From Embiotoca jacksoni (taxonomy: Eukaryota > Chordata > Actinopteri > Embiotocidae), in NCBI GenBank assembly GCA_022577435.1, contig JAKOON010000032.1:1488001-1552000 (forward strand): a DNA stretch of 64,000 nt. The letters run 5' to 3'. Below the pieces are notes generated by a model. The model was not told the DNA's origin, did not search any database, and was given only the letters and a program-made list of their open reading frames with translations. Position 1 is the first letter of the stretch. The number at the start of each line of letters is the position of its first letter. Of this stretch, positions 47,301-60,648 are shown piece after piece. A program made the translations under genes and the position numbers.

Positions 47301-50300
47301 AAAGGCTAGTTTCATTCAAAACAAGATGAAGTGCTGAATTTGCCATCAGCACAGCGGATGACAAAACCATTGGATCTTTAAGTTGTAGCATATTGCACTG
47401 ACCCGATGGTGAAAAATGATAGTTGACAGCCTTTCTAAGTTTTCAATCAATGTTCCATATACTGTACATATACATCAGGTATATGTATCAATGCTATATT
47501 GGAAGGGTAGCAAATTATAACACCTACCTATTGATTTCATTACTTTTAACAGGTAGTTAAATAAATACCCAACAAAAGAGTGTAACCATGAAATAGCATT
47601 TATTGGCTGTTGAATTGTAATGGATTAGTTTTAGCCAGGTGTACCCAATAATTTGCATTCATACTACAGGGCTTTATAGCTAAAGAGCCACAATGGTGGT
47701 GTGAGTTTCATTTGCTTCATCGGTAAATAAGGACGCTAAGTCAACTTCTCACTAAATACCCTACCTTGACCTCAGGGTCAGTTGAGAGTGTGGAAACAAA
47801 ACAAAACAAAACAAAACAAAACAAAAACAAAAAAACAGACCCATTTTTCTGGGAAGTTCTGTTATATTATTGTTCTTACATCATACCAGCTGCAGCTCTG
47901 TCTGTCTGATTGGGGTGGTCAGAGGTGGGGGGAGGAAAACATGTTACAAGTATTACCACTGCTCTAAGCCTCTGCTTCCTTTCCTTGGCACTCTCTCCCA
48001 ATCCACCTCCCTGCTGCTTTGACATTGTTGCCTGCCACATACCAAAGCTGGAGCCCACTTAAAATCTCCCTGTCTTTTTCGGTCACAAAGGAACACATTC
48101 ACAGTGCACTCTTGTATTCCCAGGGCCATGATGTCATTTACACTTATGATATCACGATGAGATCAGTCCTATTGAAATACTTTATAATCCTTAAATTGCA
48201 TTAAAAGTTGCAGGGGGGAAAAAAAATAAGAAAAAAGTTGTATGTTCCAACTTTAATCATGGTCTGGTTGCATGCTGTTGGGAATGTGCTCTCATTTCTA
48301 TTTGTAGCGCAGGCACACCAGCTGCAGCTGGTAAGAGAAGAACACTCGCATGCACACACACACTCACATGCACACACACACTCACATGCACAAACACACA
48401 CAGAGGCACTTGTTCCATCAGTCCCTCACACACAAGAGTTAATGAAAGCTTGTCTTCAGGGGAATACAGCTTGTCAGCGCTGAGCCGCAGTAGCAGCTTA
48501 GGGGAGTCTGAGGCGGAGGCTTTATTAACAGCAGATTTTATAGGCCACCTACACTGACGGGGGGCAATGACTAATCTGCATCCCTCTGTCCATCTATCCA
48601 TCCAGCCATCGTTATTTTCTTCTTTCCTTCTTTCTTCACAGGATTCAATCTTGGTGGGTTATTCTTTTTATTCCACAGGGGATTGTTCCAGTTTTAGTCT
48701 TCTGAGTCCATCGTAGGCTGCCAGAGGACTGAGGTCATTTGCCAAATGTGTATTTCACGGCTCAGTGCTGTTTTTCTGAAAATATCAGACATAACTTCCG
48801 CATTATTCCACAATACTTTTCAGTTAGGTCATCTTACCTTCCAGTGTTAACAACTCATTCAGATAAGTTAAGATTTGTGGGATCACTTTTTATAAACAGA
48901 TGCCTAACATGAACTGTTCCTTTAAAAACATACTTTTTACATCTGAAGCTGTTTACATCAGGTGTAATAAATCCTTAATGCTAAATGTTATTCACCTGTC
49001 TGATTCCGCCAATCAAGGGTGGTAGGAGAGAATAAATTCACCCACAAACCTTCTCTCATGGAATTTAAAGTCAATAAATTTGTTCTAAAGATCATTATGG
49101 TGTCATTAGCTAAATTCACTCTTAATTACTCTTGTGGTGGTCCCTCTGGAAACTATAATTAATTAGATATGAAGCAATCTCCAGTCGTCTCATCCACATA
49201 TGGTCACTTCGGCCCTAAAACAACAACAGTAACGGTGTCAACGGTCAAACTTTCAGACTCGAGGCAACACAACAAAAATTCACCAACCAATGAGATGCTG
49301 AGTTTCCACTTGCAAGAATAACATGATGCTAACACTGCTTACACTTTAGCAGAGAATCTATTTTTAATTCATATTATCTCTAATTAATGCTGAAATTTGT
49401 TTGTGTGCAAATAATTAAGCAAAACTTGAAGTTGCTCTGTGGATTTATTTTTTATTTTTTATTATACCGTTACAATACGTATTATGTCTTTTTCTTGTAT
49501 GCACTTTTTCTTGTTGCTTTAGTAGTGCGATCATACATCAGTGTTTTAAAAGCTCTAAAAGTCAACCGTCTGCATCCTACTCATCATCGAACGTCAAACA
49601 GACACAGTCAGTGACGAGCTGGTGAACATAATGGATCATTTAAAGGCTAAATATTCAGATATTCTTCTCAGTGTAGAGCAAACCAGGTGTATCAGGTGGA
49701 CACAAACATTACTACAAATGAACAAGCAAGTTATCCATGTATTAGCCATGTCCATTTTGGGGTTACAGCCTGTTTCCACTGCACCAAAGTCACCAAAATC
49801 ATCTGTTACTACTAGTGTAAAGACATATTCATATATAGTCAATCTTCAAAAGTACACATTCATACACAAAATATTGTTTTTGAGGAAGTAGAACATCAAG
49901 AAAACTTTTTATTTTTTTTATTTTTTATAAAGAATAGTGTGTAGGGAATTCTGGGGAATGATTGTAAATTCATGAGCCATGTAAATGTAGTCGTGATGAC
50001 TTCCTATTGTGGTAACAGTCAGGACTCAGGACAGTGTGGGCATACACTTCTTATTCCGTATACAGCATGTGTATCTGAACCTTTGCGGGTGAGGAATCTG
50101 GTGACTGATGTTACCAGCATAATGTGCAGTTTAAATATAAATATATAAATTATTCAGTCTCACATTATTAATCTGAGGGCACTTCTGTCCGACTCCACCA
50201 TGTGGGTGTGACCGGGATGTGTGGTGCAGCTGACTAAAGCAGTAGGATTCATTTGCTACCTGTTTGTGCATTGTAATCACAAACAACTATTTTTTTTAAT

Positions 50301-50777
50301 TAAAAAACCCCACACATAATGTGATTAAAACATGAGGATTAAGTAACGAGGGAGATTTAAGAAAGTACGGAGCGTTTCCCTTCCCTTCAGCATATTATTT
50401 CCACAGAATCTCCGAGACAGATTTCTTGCCAAGAACACATAAAAAGGAAATAATTTACATTACAGTGTTATGTGCAGATTTGTGTTAAATGGCGGCACGT
50501 CTGCTTCTGGCAACACCTCGGATTTGTCTCCGTCAGATAGGTGCAAGTGGACAATAACACTGTCATTGGTTATTTATCATACCAATAATATCTGACAGAT
50601 AACTAAATCGCTAAATCGGTATCTTTTGTAATACAAATAACTGTTCTTCTGTGTTCCGTACATAAACTGAACAATGTGAGAGGAAGATTTTACATAAAGC
50701 ATCCTATATCCCTCCTTTATCTCATCATTACACTTTTTCTCTCGTATTGGGCACAAAGCTGGGAATGCATTTTCACA

Positions 50778-50866
<89 letters not shown>

Positions 50867-53800
50867 ACTGGATGTGAATAATCTGGCCAAGCCTGGAGCA
50901 CAATTAAGGAAGAAACATGAAAGGATTAATAAGAGTCCTTGTTGATTTGAGCCTCAGTCGAGTTCATCACCTGCTCTTCTGACATTACAATCAAAGTCCA
51001 CTGTTCTGCATTACCCAGACATGAAAAATAATTTAAAATGCAAGAAATGAAATCAACCTTATTTAAAAAGTCCCCTTTTTCCACTCGACACTGTTTCCTT
51101 CTTTAAACCCACAGGAAAGTTGTTGTTGTTTTCATATCTTACAGTGTTTAGTGTTTCTGACTTCCATGTGTTTTTTCACATAACATCAAACTAGTTGTGT
51201 CCGAGAGAAAAGTACAAATATTCACCAGGTTGTGATTGCTGCCGCAGTCTAATCTGTCCCGAACTAAGCTGCTATATCAGGATTTATAATCCCGCCAGCA
51301 AGAAGATTCATCAGCACAAAGGTTTAGAATACAATATCTGTTCCCTTTGAGAGGCTGAGTGTGTTTTTCTTTTCAGATGAAGGACATCAGGATTTCAGGG
51401 TGATTTAAATGAGGGCAGAGGGAATGTGCTTGCACATAGATTATGTAAACTTTGGCCAGCTGTTTATTTTTTATTTTGTTTTGCAATATATCTTTAATAT
51501 TGTTATTTTCAGTCTGTTGTGCTTGTTTATTTTTACTTTGCACTCAACCCAAAAGTCTAGGCTCAGAGATTTTATTTTAATCTCCACCCCTTTCCTTTCA
51601 TAGTGGTGAATATTGTGAACACACATTTCATTTTCTTAAGAAAATATATTCCTGCATTTTCTTCCTCCTAAACTGTATTTTGTCACGATAAACAAAAGTG
51701 TATCGAGCATATTAAATGCATCATCTGTCCATTTTTCACCAGTGTTTGCACATTAAACACTTCTCTGAACTTTAAAACTTACAAACGGTTGTTGTCTTCT
51801 GCTTTTAGATCCTGAGTTTAAAGAGCTCGGGGATCTGCCAGCTTTACCATGTGAGTATTTAACTTGTGTCATCATGACACAACATGATATTCAGTTTCCT
51901 GCACTGAGCAGTAAAATATATGTTTATGCTGCAGAAAGAACATACTTTCCAAAGAAAACTGCTGTTTATTACCAATTGGCTTTTATTATAAAGCTGAGAT
52001 TTTGGAACACCGTGACTTTGCAGAAAATGGTCCAACAGGGCAACAAACATGAACGATCTGATGAGCCTACAGCTTGTAAACAAGCTGAGAGCGCACCTGC
52101 AAAGTTGACATTAGGGCAGTAGGTCAAAAATTACACAAGATGTCAACTGTAATGGTTGTTTTTAACAAACAGGTTAGGTGGTAATTTTACAATTCTCTTT
52201 GGTTTCCTTTTCGATGGTTGATGCCCTGTTCGACTTTTTTTGAATGATCCTACTGTGTTCAGAAAACGACTTGACTGGAGTGCCATCAAAACTGAAGGCC
52301 AGACATACAAACTTAAAACAGATGCTGTAGTAAACTGTACATAAATGTAAGTGAACTCCCTCCACTCAGAAAGGTGTTTTTGGTCAGTGCTACTTCTCCC
52401 GCAGAATGATGTGTTGAGTTTGACTTTTGAAGTCTGTTTTCAGATTCTTCTGGTGAAAGTAGGAAGTTCCTCTAAACTCACCTAAAGCCTGAGGAGACGT
52501 GAACGCCTGCAGACATGATTTGTGACTGCTTGAAATCCAGTCTTGGTCAAATAAGCAATTTACTGTGATGTGGAAGTCTGCATTGTACATAGCCGTTAAA
52601 CTTTTGAAATAACAACATTTGTTTATTCATAGGCTCTGGATTTTTCCGTGATGGATGAGGCATAGATGCTACTTTTAATGAGATAATCAAACGTTTGTTT
52701 TTTGGGAAAGAAATTGTCAGACACAAAAGTTATCATTCAAAGCAGTCTTTTTGTAAACCTTCAGACATACCTGCAGGAGATCTTAAGGAACTGGCTCAAT
52801 CCAGCATGCTAAATCTTAAGTGTAAGAATAGACACCAATGACAAGAAAACAGAACAACCTTGTTTAGCTGTGGTGTGTACCTTTAACTACGAAGTGGCAG
52901 GTACACACCACTGTTACACACAATTACAAAGTCATGGTTTCAGTACCAGCATTAGCTTAACTGTCACACAAAATTGTTGCTCTCCACAGTTTGTGACTTT
53001 GAGCTGAGTGGTCCAGAAGGCTTCGTAGAGTCGCTGCAGATCACCACGGAGGGCCGGGCGGAGCAGACTGATGCTGTGGACTGCAGGTGGTACATCAAAG
53101 CTCCACCAAGATCTCGGGTATGTATACTGTATTTCATCTCTTTTTGAAAGCATATAGAAAATCCTGCGATCATCACAGATTAAATTGATTAAATTCCATT
53201 AAAATAACTTGGACAAACACAACCTAGCTATGGAAACTTACATCTGGATGGATGGATGGATGGATGGATGGATGGATGGATGGATGGATGGATGGATGGA
53301 TGGATGGATGGATACCACCGGAGGTTACTCAGTTGTTTTATTAGCAATTTGGGTGGACGGACACTTTAAGTAACCTATAAACTGTGACAACTTGCCTGTC
53401 GGAAGTAAAAGTACAGAATGCAATGTCTGACATTACATACATTAGGTCCTGACCAGTTCTGTCTCTGTCAGAGATTGATCAGAGAGCCTACTTTTCACAA
53501 AATAGTTTTATCAAAGAAAACGTTATCTTCCTTTTCTGGGCAAGTAGCGTTTGTTGAGACAGTAAATTGTAGTAGATGTCACGCTCTACCTGTTATACCT
53601 GTAGTTTATACTGTTGTTTAAACAAAAATGTCAGCCATCAATGCCTTTGATAAATCATACTTGGAAAACAGTGAACTTGTCTTTAAACAGTGTCGATGTT
53701 AAACTTTATAAAGTATTCCTACTGTTTTATAGGTTCTACTTGTTATAGACACATTTGTCTATCTTTGTCTTAAGTAAGTGAGAAAATCCCTAGTGAGGAA

Positions 53801-56508
53801 AACAGTTTGTTGGATGAGCCAACATGTGATTAAACCCTGGTCCATTCACCGCACCATGTCTCCGTTCGTCCCCTCCACAGATCTACATGCGTTTTCTGGA
53901 GTATGAGATGCACAACTCAAACGAGTGCAAGCGCAACTTTGTCGCCATCTACGACGGCAGCAGCTCAGTTGAGCACCTGAAGAACAAGTTCTGCTCCACG
54001 GTGGCCAACGATGTGATGCTGGTGTCCTCTGTGGGCGTTGTGAGACTGTGGGCTGACGAGGGGAGCCGGAAGAGCAGATTCAGGATCCTCTTCACAACCT
54101 TCCATGAGCGTGAGTCAATCTCTCTGCGTGACATACTGTAGATTAATGTTTACATCAAGGAAAATCAGGAAATACTATTTCTTGTGTGAAAAGGTAAAGA
54201 TGTTCATCAGATCAAACTGGCTTTGGTAATTGGTAATTGCGGTAGTTTTGTTTTATTATATCAAGAATTTCGAGAGCACATTTCCCCTTTTGGATTAAAC
54301 CATTTCAAAATTGAAGATCAAAAAACTAACATCAATATTTTGTATTATAACAATTAATTGAACGACTATGACCACCTGATTTTGTAATGTCTCTCACCTT
54401 TACAAAGCTTTTCGGCCACTATGATCAGAAAATAACTTAATGGCTTGGACTGGTGGTATTTTACAAAACAAACAACAAAACAACAAAATATTCAAACGCA
54501 TTAAATTACAGGATGAAAAACAGCAAATAGAGCCATTAAAATTCATTTCTACAATGAAAAGAGTTGAAAGTGGAAAGGGTTTTGTTTTGTTCAATATAAA
54601 GCTGCATGTCTCCTGCCTGTTTTTTTTTTCTTCTTTTTTTTTTTAGCTCCGTGTGAAAGAGACACATTTTTTTGCCACAGCAACATGTGCATCAACAACA
54701 CGCTGGTCTGCAACGGCATCCAGAACTGTGTTTACCCCTGGGACGAGAACCACTGCAAAGGTGTGCTGACACACAGGCTGAGAAACTCCAACCACCAGCT
54801 TCATGCTGTATTCACAACACATGGCTGTGACTTTTTTTTTTTCTCTTCTGTGGTCTCCTTATCTAGAGAAGAGGAAAGCTAGTATCCTGGATTCGCTGGA
54901 TAACACTAACCTCACTATCATTGGAGTAACCTGTAGTCTCGTTGTCCTCCTGCTTGTCATCTCTTCCATCATCCAGGTGAAACAGCCTCGCAAGAAATAC
55001 ATCATCCGCCGGTGAGAGCTTTAAAAATTACTTTGGAAATAATATCACATTACAAAAGTAATTATTATTGGCAAGGCACTCAAGACAAAAAGACAGGCTT
55101 AAAGCTGCAGTAATTAATGTTTCCTTTAAAAAATTGTTACTGTCACAGTGATGCGTAATGTAAAAGCGGCCACTAACAGTAATGACACCGTCCCCCCATT
55201 TATAGTTTTTTTTAGCCTCTTTTAGCTCATTGCTTTGGTTTTCGGGTTCACCAGCTCATCATCCTCTTTTCCAGGGTGCACTGACAGCAGACACAAAATA
55301 ACTGGCGAACCTAGCAGTGCATATTTCAAATATTTCAAAATGTAATCATAGGAGTTTTTAAAACCAAGCCACCCAACCCGGTATCACGTCAAAGGGTGTA
55401 ATATATCCATCAGTCCATTGGAGGGTAGCGTCTCAATGTCGTGGTTTTGCCTACACATAACAGGCAACATGGTTATAGGTTTAAGGCGGAAGGACATTAG
55501 CTGAGTTATGTACCAGAACTACAGCAGTAGAATTAAATGAGTCAGGATGCTCATGAATAAATGTTAATGAAGTGACAAAATGACTTGTTTAGGGATTTTA
55601 AAGGATTCTGGTTCGATACACATAATGGTTGTTTTGCGGCAATGAAATGCTGCTGACCTCCAGCCCTGATGAGAAGAACACATTCCGAAATGTCAATAAA
55701 AGGGTTTGTCAGATTAGAAATATTAATGTGTGAAACACAGGCCTTCGTGTTCAAACATAAGATGAATATATGTCGACATGAATATATTTATCTGTCATAC
55801 TGTTTTTTTCATCTGCATTTGGATTTGCACCTATTCATCAGTGTCCTGACACCAAGTTTAAAATCAGTTTGAGAACTACTACCAGCTTTTTTGTTGTGTT
55901 TTCCTGAACATTTCCTACTTTACTGTATGTGGTGATGTCTATGGGTGTACTCTCCTCCTCTCTGCATCCACAGAGATGACTTTGACCCCACCCTCCTCCA
56001 CCCGGGCTTAGAGCCTCCTCACTATGAGCTCTGCACTCTGCGCCCGTCCGGTGACCAGACCGATGCCGCCATGCCCGAGGACTTTGAGAAGTTCCACAAG
56101 CTTCGGCGCTCCGAAAGCAAATGCATCCGCGACCACCACTGTGGCTCCCAGCAGGGGAGCGTGCACGGCAGTGTCCACGGTAGCCGTAGCAACCTGAGCA
56201 TTCGGGACGCCACCATTGCCCCGGACAGTGGGGCTCTCGTGCCCCCGCTGCCACCAATAATGGTGAGCCAGCAGTCGCCACGCCTCTCTCACCACACCAC
56301 ACCAACAAGTCGGCGGAGCATCCTGGTGATGAAGCACAGCTACTCTCAGGACGGGGCGGAGGGGTACGGGGCAGAGGAGGAGGAGGATGATTTGATGATG
56401 GATGGTGGTCCCACCACCAGCCAGCACCACATGTACCACCATCACATCCACCATGGCCCGTCTGGGCTGGACCACGCTGTCCATCGCACACTTTCTAATG
56501 ACTTCTAA
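44384..56508 (+). CDS. neto1: neto1, neuropilin and tolloid-like 1, complete, 10 coding exons
   Basis: Exons: 44384-44411, 44600-44665, 45451-45585, 45672-45920, 51809-51850, 52990-53117, 53881-54109, 54647-54760, 54867-55011 and 55974-56508. They give 1671 nt or 556 residues, all in phase; human NETO1 is about 533. A signal peptide (MLHKLLLPIALAASLM) is followed by CUB1 (about 44-158), CUB2 (about 175-290) and an LDL-receptor class A module (about 293-330, CINNTLVCNG...YPWDENHC). One transmembrane helix follows (about 347-366), then a stop-transfer KQPRKKY and a 190-residue cytosolic tail. The tail keeps EPPHYELCTLR, KLRRS, DHHCGSQ, GSRSNLS and ILVMKH.YSQD, all NETO1-type. NETO proteins are auxiliary subunits of kainate receptors, and NETO1 is also linked to NMDA receptors at synapses. 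The tail has an acidic EEEEDD run and a His-rich stretch, and it ends LSNDF instead of mammalian TTRV. An out-of-frame ATG at 44344 overlaps the start. Confidence 0.93.
44751..45129 (+). repeat. Pair of 19-bp direct repeats in neto1 intron 2
   Basis: CTGCATGGGTGGGTTTTAC occurs at 44751-44769 and 45111-45129, enclosing 341 bp. It may be a target-site duplication around an unidentified insertion. Confidence 0.75.
46240..46520 (+). repeat. Interspersed repeat, uninterrupted copy
   Basis: AAAAGTAATTTTACACGAGT, TTACTTTATGTAAGTAGC and TTCCATCCAACCACCTCAAC parallel the two halves of the repeat near 23.1 and 23.75 kb. It lies in neto1 intron 4. Confidence 0.4.
46680..47000 (+). repeat. Diverged interspersed repeat, relative at 55.1-55.4 kb
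   Basis: CAGCTCATTGTTTTGGTTTT here parallels TAGCTCATTGCTTTGGTTTT near 55222. Both lie in neto1 introns and are followed by similar CCAGG...TGCTACT/TGCACT wording. The similarity is patchy, so the limits are approximate. Confidence 0.35.
50779..50864 (+). repeat. CA microsatellite in neto1 intron 4
   Basis: About 43 CA units, uninterrupted. Confidence 0.98.
53246..53313 (+). repeat. GGAT tetranucleotide repeat in neto1 intron 6
   Basis: Seventeen GGAT units. Arrays of this unit often end a common teleost retroposon, but no retroposon body is evident here. Confidence 0.97.
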
Positions 56509-57825
56509 TTCAAGGCCACATACAAATAAAGAAAATAGTTCTGTACTCAAAACCCAAATGAGGCTGCCGGTAAATTGATGGCAGGGATAAAGATAGACAG
56601 ATGTAAGTTGGAAAATTTAAATTTGATAAAAAAAGTAGTAGAACTCAACCTAGGTCTTTGTCTACTGAGGCTAAAAACGTCAAGTTTTAAATTAGTAGTG
56701 CTGATTATTGCAGCTCTTCATAGAGGGTTTCTTTGTCTCATATATTCTAAATGAAATCCAAGTGTACTACAGCTGTGAAACACACACTAATGATGATATT
56801 TTTTATTCCCCCAAGCCAAAAAGTTGAGGAGCTGTTTTTAATACTACACTACAATGGCAATGTAATGATGTTGTGCCAGAGTGGCAATGAAGTAAACTAT
56901 AATACTTGATAGGATTGGATTAAAGACAGATTTACTGTATATGCAGATACTGAGATAAATATAAACCATTCTACTGGATTAAAGTTCCCTTTTTCCTTCT
57001 TTGTTCCTTGTTTAATTTCAGGTTTCAACTCGGGGGTAGAATATTTCTGATGTATGAGTACATCATGTTTGAAGTCATTTTATGAATGAATGATTGTAAC
57101 GATTGTAGTGTTTCCTTTATGTTTGGACCTTATTGTACCACCAAAGCAAGAGAACATGTGTTTGGTAAATGATTGACGTCATCTATATTTTAAATGTAAT
57201 TCATGCCAGATTGTGGCTGATTTCTGTGTATTTATTTAATTAAATATTTTCCCTGTACTTTGAATGTCCCTGAGGCGTTGTCATTTAATGTGTGTATTTA
57301 GCAGTATATTCACTGAAGTTGATTTGTGTTGACTTGTACTGTCGAGCACCTACCAGGGTAGACGGCAATAAATATGATAACGACAGGGAAACATTTTTGA
57401 TCTCAGACCATTTCGATAATGAAACAGGTTTAGTTAATAGAATTTCGTTTTTTTTCTGCCAAGCTTCCTCTCCACACTCCAGTCCAGTAGGTGGCGGTGA
57501 TGCACCTTGAAGCCCGTCTGCCAACCGCAAAAAAACACCGACTAGGAAATGTAGGCAGAGAGGAACCATTGTCGGCTTATCTTTGACATCCACCCGGCTT
57601 GATAACAGTGTTGCACAGGTCATGTTTCAGAGTGCATGGAGGTTCGAGGAACTGGACCGCCACTATTTCTCTTGCTGAGTTTTTTTGCTGATGATCATTT
57701 CTTTGACGCTTGTGACCGAGCACGGCGAGCGCTTGCGGTTTTGTTTGAGTAATATTGAATTGTATTCATGACAACCTAAACCTCGGGAAACTGCTGGCTG
57801 TCATTCGTGGAGTGAAGCTCGCGTC

Positions 57826-60113
57826 ATGTCACAAGAAGAGCTCCTCCCGGACCCGGACCCGGGAGCGGGTTCCGGGGACGTTCAGGGGAGGACGAGCGGA
57901 GGTCGCCTCGGCCTCGTCGTCACCGGTGTGTTGGGCGGGTCGCTGCTCGCCCTGAACGCGGTGGCGGCTCCGTTCGTCGCTCCGGCGCTGAGAACAATCT
58001 GCCTCCCGTTTGTTCCGGCGACCTCAGCTCAGGTGGGAAACGTGCTGAAGGTGCTGCGGGGCAGATCAGGGAGGCTGGTGGACATCGGGAGCGGAGATGG
58101 GAGGATAGTACGTGTTGTTCGGCCCCACTGATCCTGGGTATACCGGGGAGGGAGAACATTTCTACACATCTGTGATGACACAATTTTACGATCAATTCTT
58201 TGCTGACTTGACATCTCACCTCAGAGTTAAAGCATACACTTTCCAGTTTGAGTAGTCTGTATTATTATAAATCAATGTAATCCTCACACGTCTTCAGTGA
58301 CACTATGAGTCCTGACAGGACAAAGCTTTTCAGCAGTGACCGATCCATCGTGTTTGTCTAACGTGTTGTCGACAGGTTCCTGCTCCACAAATAACACAAC
58401 TATTTCCAGATGATCTTTACATCCTGCTGCTTTGTAATTCTTCGTATTTCTCTGCTTCCTCCGTCCCGTCGCAGGTGATCGCAGCAGCCAAACGTGGCTT
58501 TCAGGCAGCCGGCTTCGAGCTGAACCCGTGGCTGGTGTGTTACTCTCGCTACAAGGCGTGGAGAGAGGGAGTCCACCGCTCCACCTCCTTCCACATCTCT
58601 GACCTGTGGAAGGTCAGTGCCACCTGATGGATCCAGTATAGTGTGTATACAGCATGTTCTGGACAGAGACATCTTCTTTCAGACGTCTCGGTGGAAAGAA
58701 AAAAAAAACAATTTTACAAACAAGGTGTCTCTTCACAATGTCAGTCCTAATGTTTGTGATTCTTTTGCTAGGTCAGTTTTGCTCAGTACTCCAATGTTGT
58801 CATTTTTGGAGTCCCTCAAATGGTGAGTTCTGCTATTGCTCACAATTTTAATGAACGTCACAATGATGTCAATTCCACAGAATATAATGCGTAACCATGT
58901 GTGCCGAATAAAATATGCAGAGTCCCCGAGGGGTCCCCGGCAATAAATGATTTTGCGTTCTCTCGTAATACTTTTCTTCTCCCGTTCCTTCTGAGCCATA
59001 TATCTGTTTCTGCTCAGCATCCCAACATGAATCACTTCCTTTAATTTTACTATGAATCAGGCATCACGTACACGTGTTCAATTTACAGTTATATTAATGG
59101 TGAAAGGAACCTTAAATAAACTCTTTGGTCAATGTCTCTTCAGAAGAAAGCAGTACAGTAATCTGCAAGATGCCGCTGGTTTCATCTGGAACCAGTTTCT
59201 CTACTCATTTTTTTTTATTTTTTTTTTTATCACCTCTCAATACTTGCACGTCATCAGCTCCATCACAGACTGTAGCTCTAATTATGATTTCAGTTTAGAC
59301 TGTATTTTAGTTGTTATAAGCAGGGTTAAGATATTCGTTTTTAATAGTTGTTACACTTATTGTCATAGAAACCCTGCAGATTCAAATAGTAACAGCTGGA
59401 CGCACCCATACCACCACAGACTGAACCAAAGCGGCAGAACGAAGTCTAAACAATAACCGTATCCTGCCACAGCTTCACCCGTCACAGCAGGCAGAGCGGC
59501 TACAGCTGGATACTGTCTGATCTGTCAGGCTGTCTTTTAAAATGAACAGGCACCACATTTATCAGGGAAGTGTCAAAGCATCTCTCCTTCCCGTAGTATC
59601 TATAGTGTTTCCTTTCACTGGACCAACGCACCGACATTTTATATAGACCAGAGCAGCTAAACATGTGAACACGTAGCTCCGAAGGGATGGAAGAAGTCGG
59701 GCAAAATGCAAAAAACATCTTATCATGACCCCTTGGGGCTCCTTAGAAATCACTAAAACTGTAAAATGAATTATTTCTACCATAATGAATTAGTTCTGAT
59801 ATAAAGTATCCTGACGTCCTTGATTGTTGCTTTGAACTTTTCCAAAAGTGTTTGTTTTCATGTTGTAATTGCTGCTCTGTGTCTGCAGATGGACCAGCTG
59901 GAGCTGAAGTTGGCCAGCGAGCTGCCGAGCACGGCCAAGGTGGTGGCCTGTCGCTTCCCATTCCCTACCTGGGTCCCTGAACACACCGCCGGGGAGGGCA
60001 TAGACACAGTGTGGGTGTACGACGCCAAGACATTTAAATCACACCTGCAACGTGCGATGACAAGTAAAACAACAACAGGACAGCGGGACACACACACAGA
60101 CTCACACACGTAG
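57826..60113 (+). CDS. atpsckmt: atpsckmt (FAM173B), ATP synthase c-subunit lysine N-methyltransferase, complete, 4 exons
   Basis: Exons 57826-58107, 58475-58612, 58772-58822 and 59889-60113 encode 231 residues (human 233), with every junction in phase 0. The enzyme trimethylates Lys43 of the mitochondrial ATP synthase c-subunit. An Ala/Pro/Gly-rich N-terminus is followed by a hydrophobic segment (about residues 29-51, VVTGVLGGSLLALNAVAAPF) and the family pre-methyltransferase stretch APALRTICLPFVPATSAQV. The SAM-binding motif I DIGSGDGRI (86-94) comes next, then AGFELNPWLVCYSRYKAWREGV, DLWKVSFAQYSNVVIFGVPQM and CRFPFPTWVPEHTAGEGIDTVW. The C-terminus differs from human and ends in a simple THTDSHT tail encoded by a CA-rich stretch, where the stop lies. 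The family also includes ANTKMT (FAM173A), but motif detail and length favour FAM173B. marchf6 starts only 535 bp after the stop. Confidence 0.93.
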
Positions 60114-60372
60114 CGTGTAAACACGCAGATCTTGTTGTTAAATTGTCACTGCCATCTGGGATGGAGTGTTTCTTTTGAGACCCGACAGTAAACCCCGAAT
60201 CAAACGGATTGTAAATGGTGATGACAAGTTATCGGTACAAATGGCTCTCTCCGTTAATGTTTGCGCAACTTTTCTTTCAAAGGTGTTGCGCAAATTAAAT
60301 GGTTTATACCGTGTGTGAGCTCATGTCATCCATGTCCACACTGTACCGCGTCTTCAGGTTTGTGTATGTATG

Positions 60373-60378
60373 AATAAA
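60373..60378 (+). terminator. atpsckmt polyadenylation signal
   Basis: An AATAAA lies 260 nt downstream of the atpsckmt stop codon, with GT-rich sequence before and after. It would end the atpsckmt mRNA near 60.40 kb, just before the GC-richer marchf6 promoter region. Confidence 0.5.
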
Positions 60379-60439
60379 AATCCACACGTACGTATTGAAG
60401 CATGTTTCTTTGATTTGGGCGCCATCTGGTGGCGGGAAT

Positions 60440-60648
60440 ATTCCTCGGTCACGTGCTGGTGCTCCCAGTACGTCCCGACAGCGCGAGCTGATGAACGATG
60501 AAGATACAACAACTTTAATTTAGTCTCGACGGCGGCTTGGTGTGAACACGGACTCGAACATGTTCAGATGCGGGACAGTTGCTGCTTTTCTCCCGACTGA
60601 CTGACCGACCGACCGACCGACCGGAGCAGCGCGGAGCCGCCGGCCAAG
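60440..60648 (+). promoter_or_regulatory. marchf6 promoter and 5' UTR region
   Basis: Between the atpsckmt polyadenylation signal and the marchf6 ATG the sequence becomes CpG-rich, with CACGTG in TCACGTGCTGG near 60451 (E-box type) and many CG steps. It has no clear TATA box. GACC is repeated in tandem at about 60601-60622, immediately upstream of the start codon. It fits a housekeeping CpG promoter squeezed into about 250 bp. Confidence 0.45.

Larger units (their letters stand above)
45921..51808 (+). other. neto1: neto1 intron 4 (5.9 kb)
   Basis: This is the largest neto1 intron, between the CUB1 exon and the short linker exon. It includes an interspersed repeat at about 46.24-46.52 kb related to sequence at 23.05-23.99 kb, another repeat at about 46.68-47.0 kb related to 55.1-55.4 kb, an AAAAC simple repeat near 47.80-47.83 kb and a CA microsatellite at 50779-50864. 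I see no additional exon in it. Confidence 0.6.

Noticed and set aside
53246..53313. GGAT array as a possible CRISPR-like repeat
   Set aside because: The 4-bp units are contiguous with no spacers. It is a vertebrate microsatellite.
56525..56530. AATAAA 17 nt after the neto1 stop as the main poly(A) signal
   Set aside because: It would leave almost no 3' UTR for a neuronal gene. A longer 3' UTR reaching toward 57.2 kb seems more likely, so I did not list it as the terminator.
55838..56550. Long antisense frames opposite the last neto1 exon (217 and 180 codons)
   Set aside because: They mirror the GC-rich coding exon, overlap each other, and show no family resemblance or splice context.
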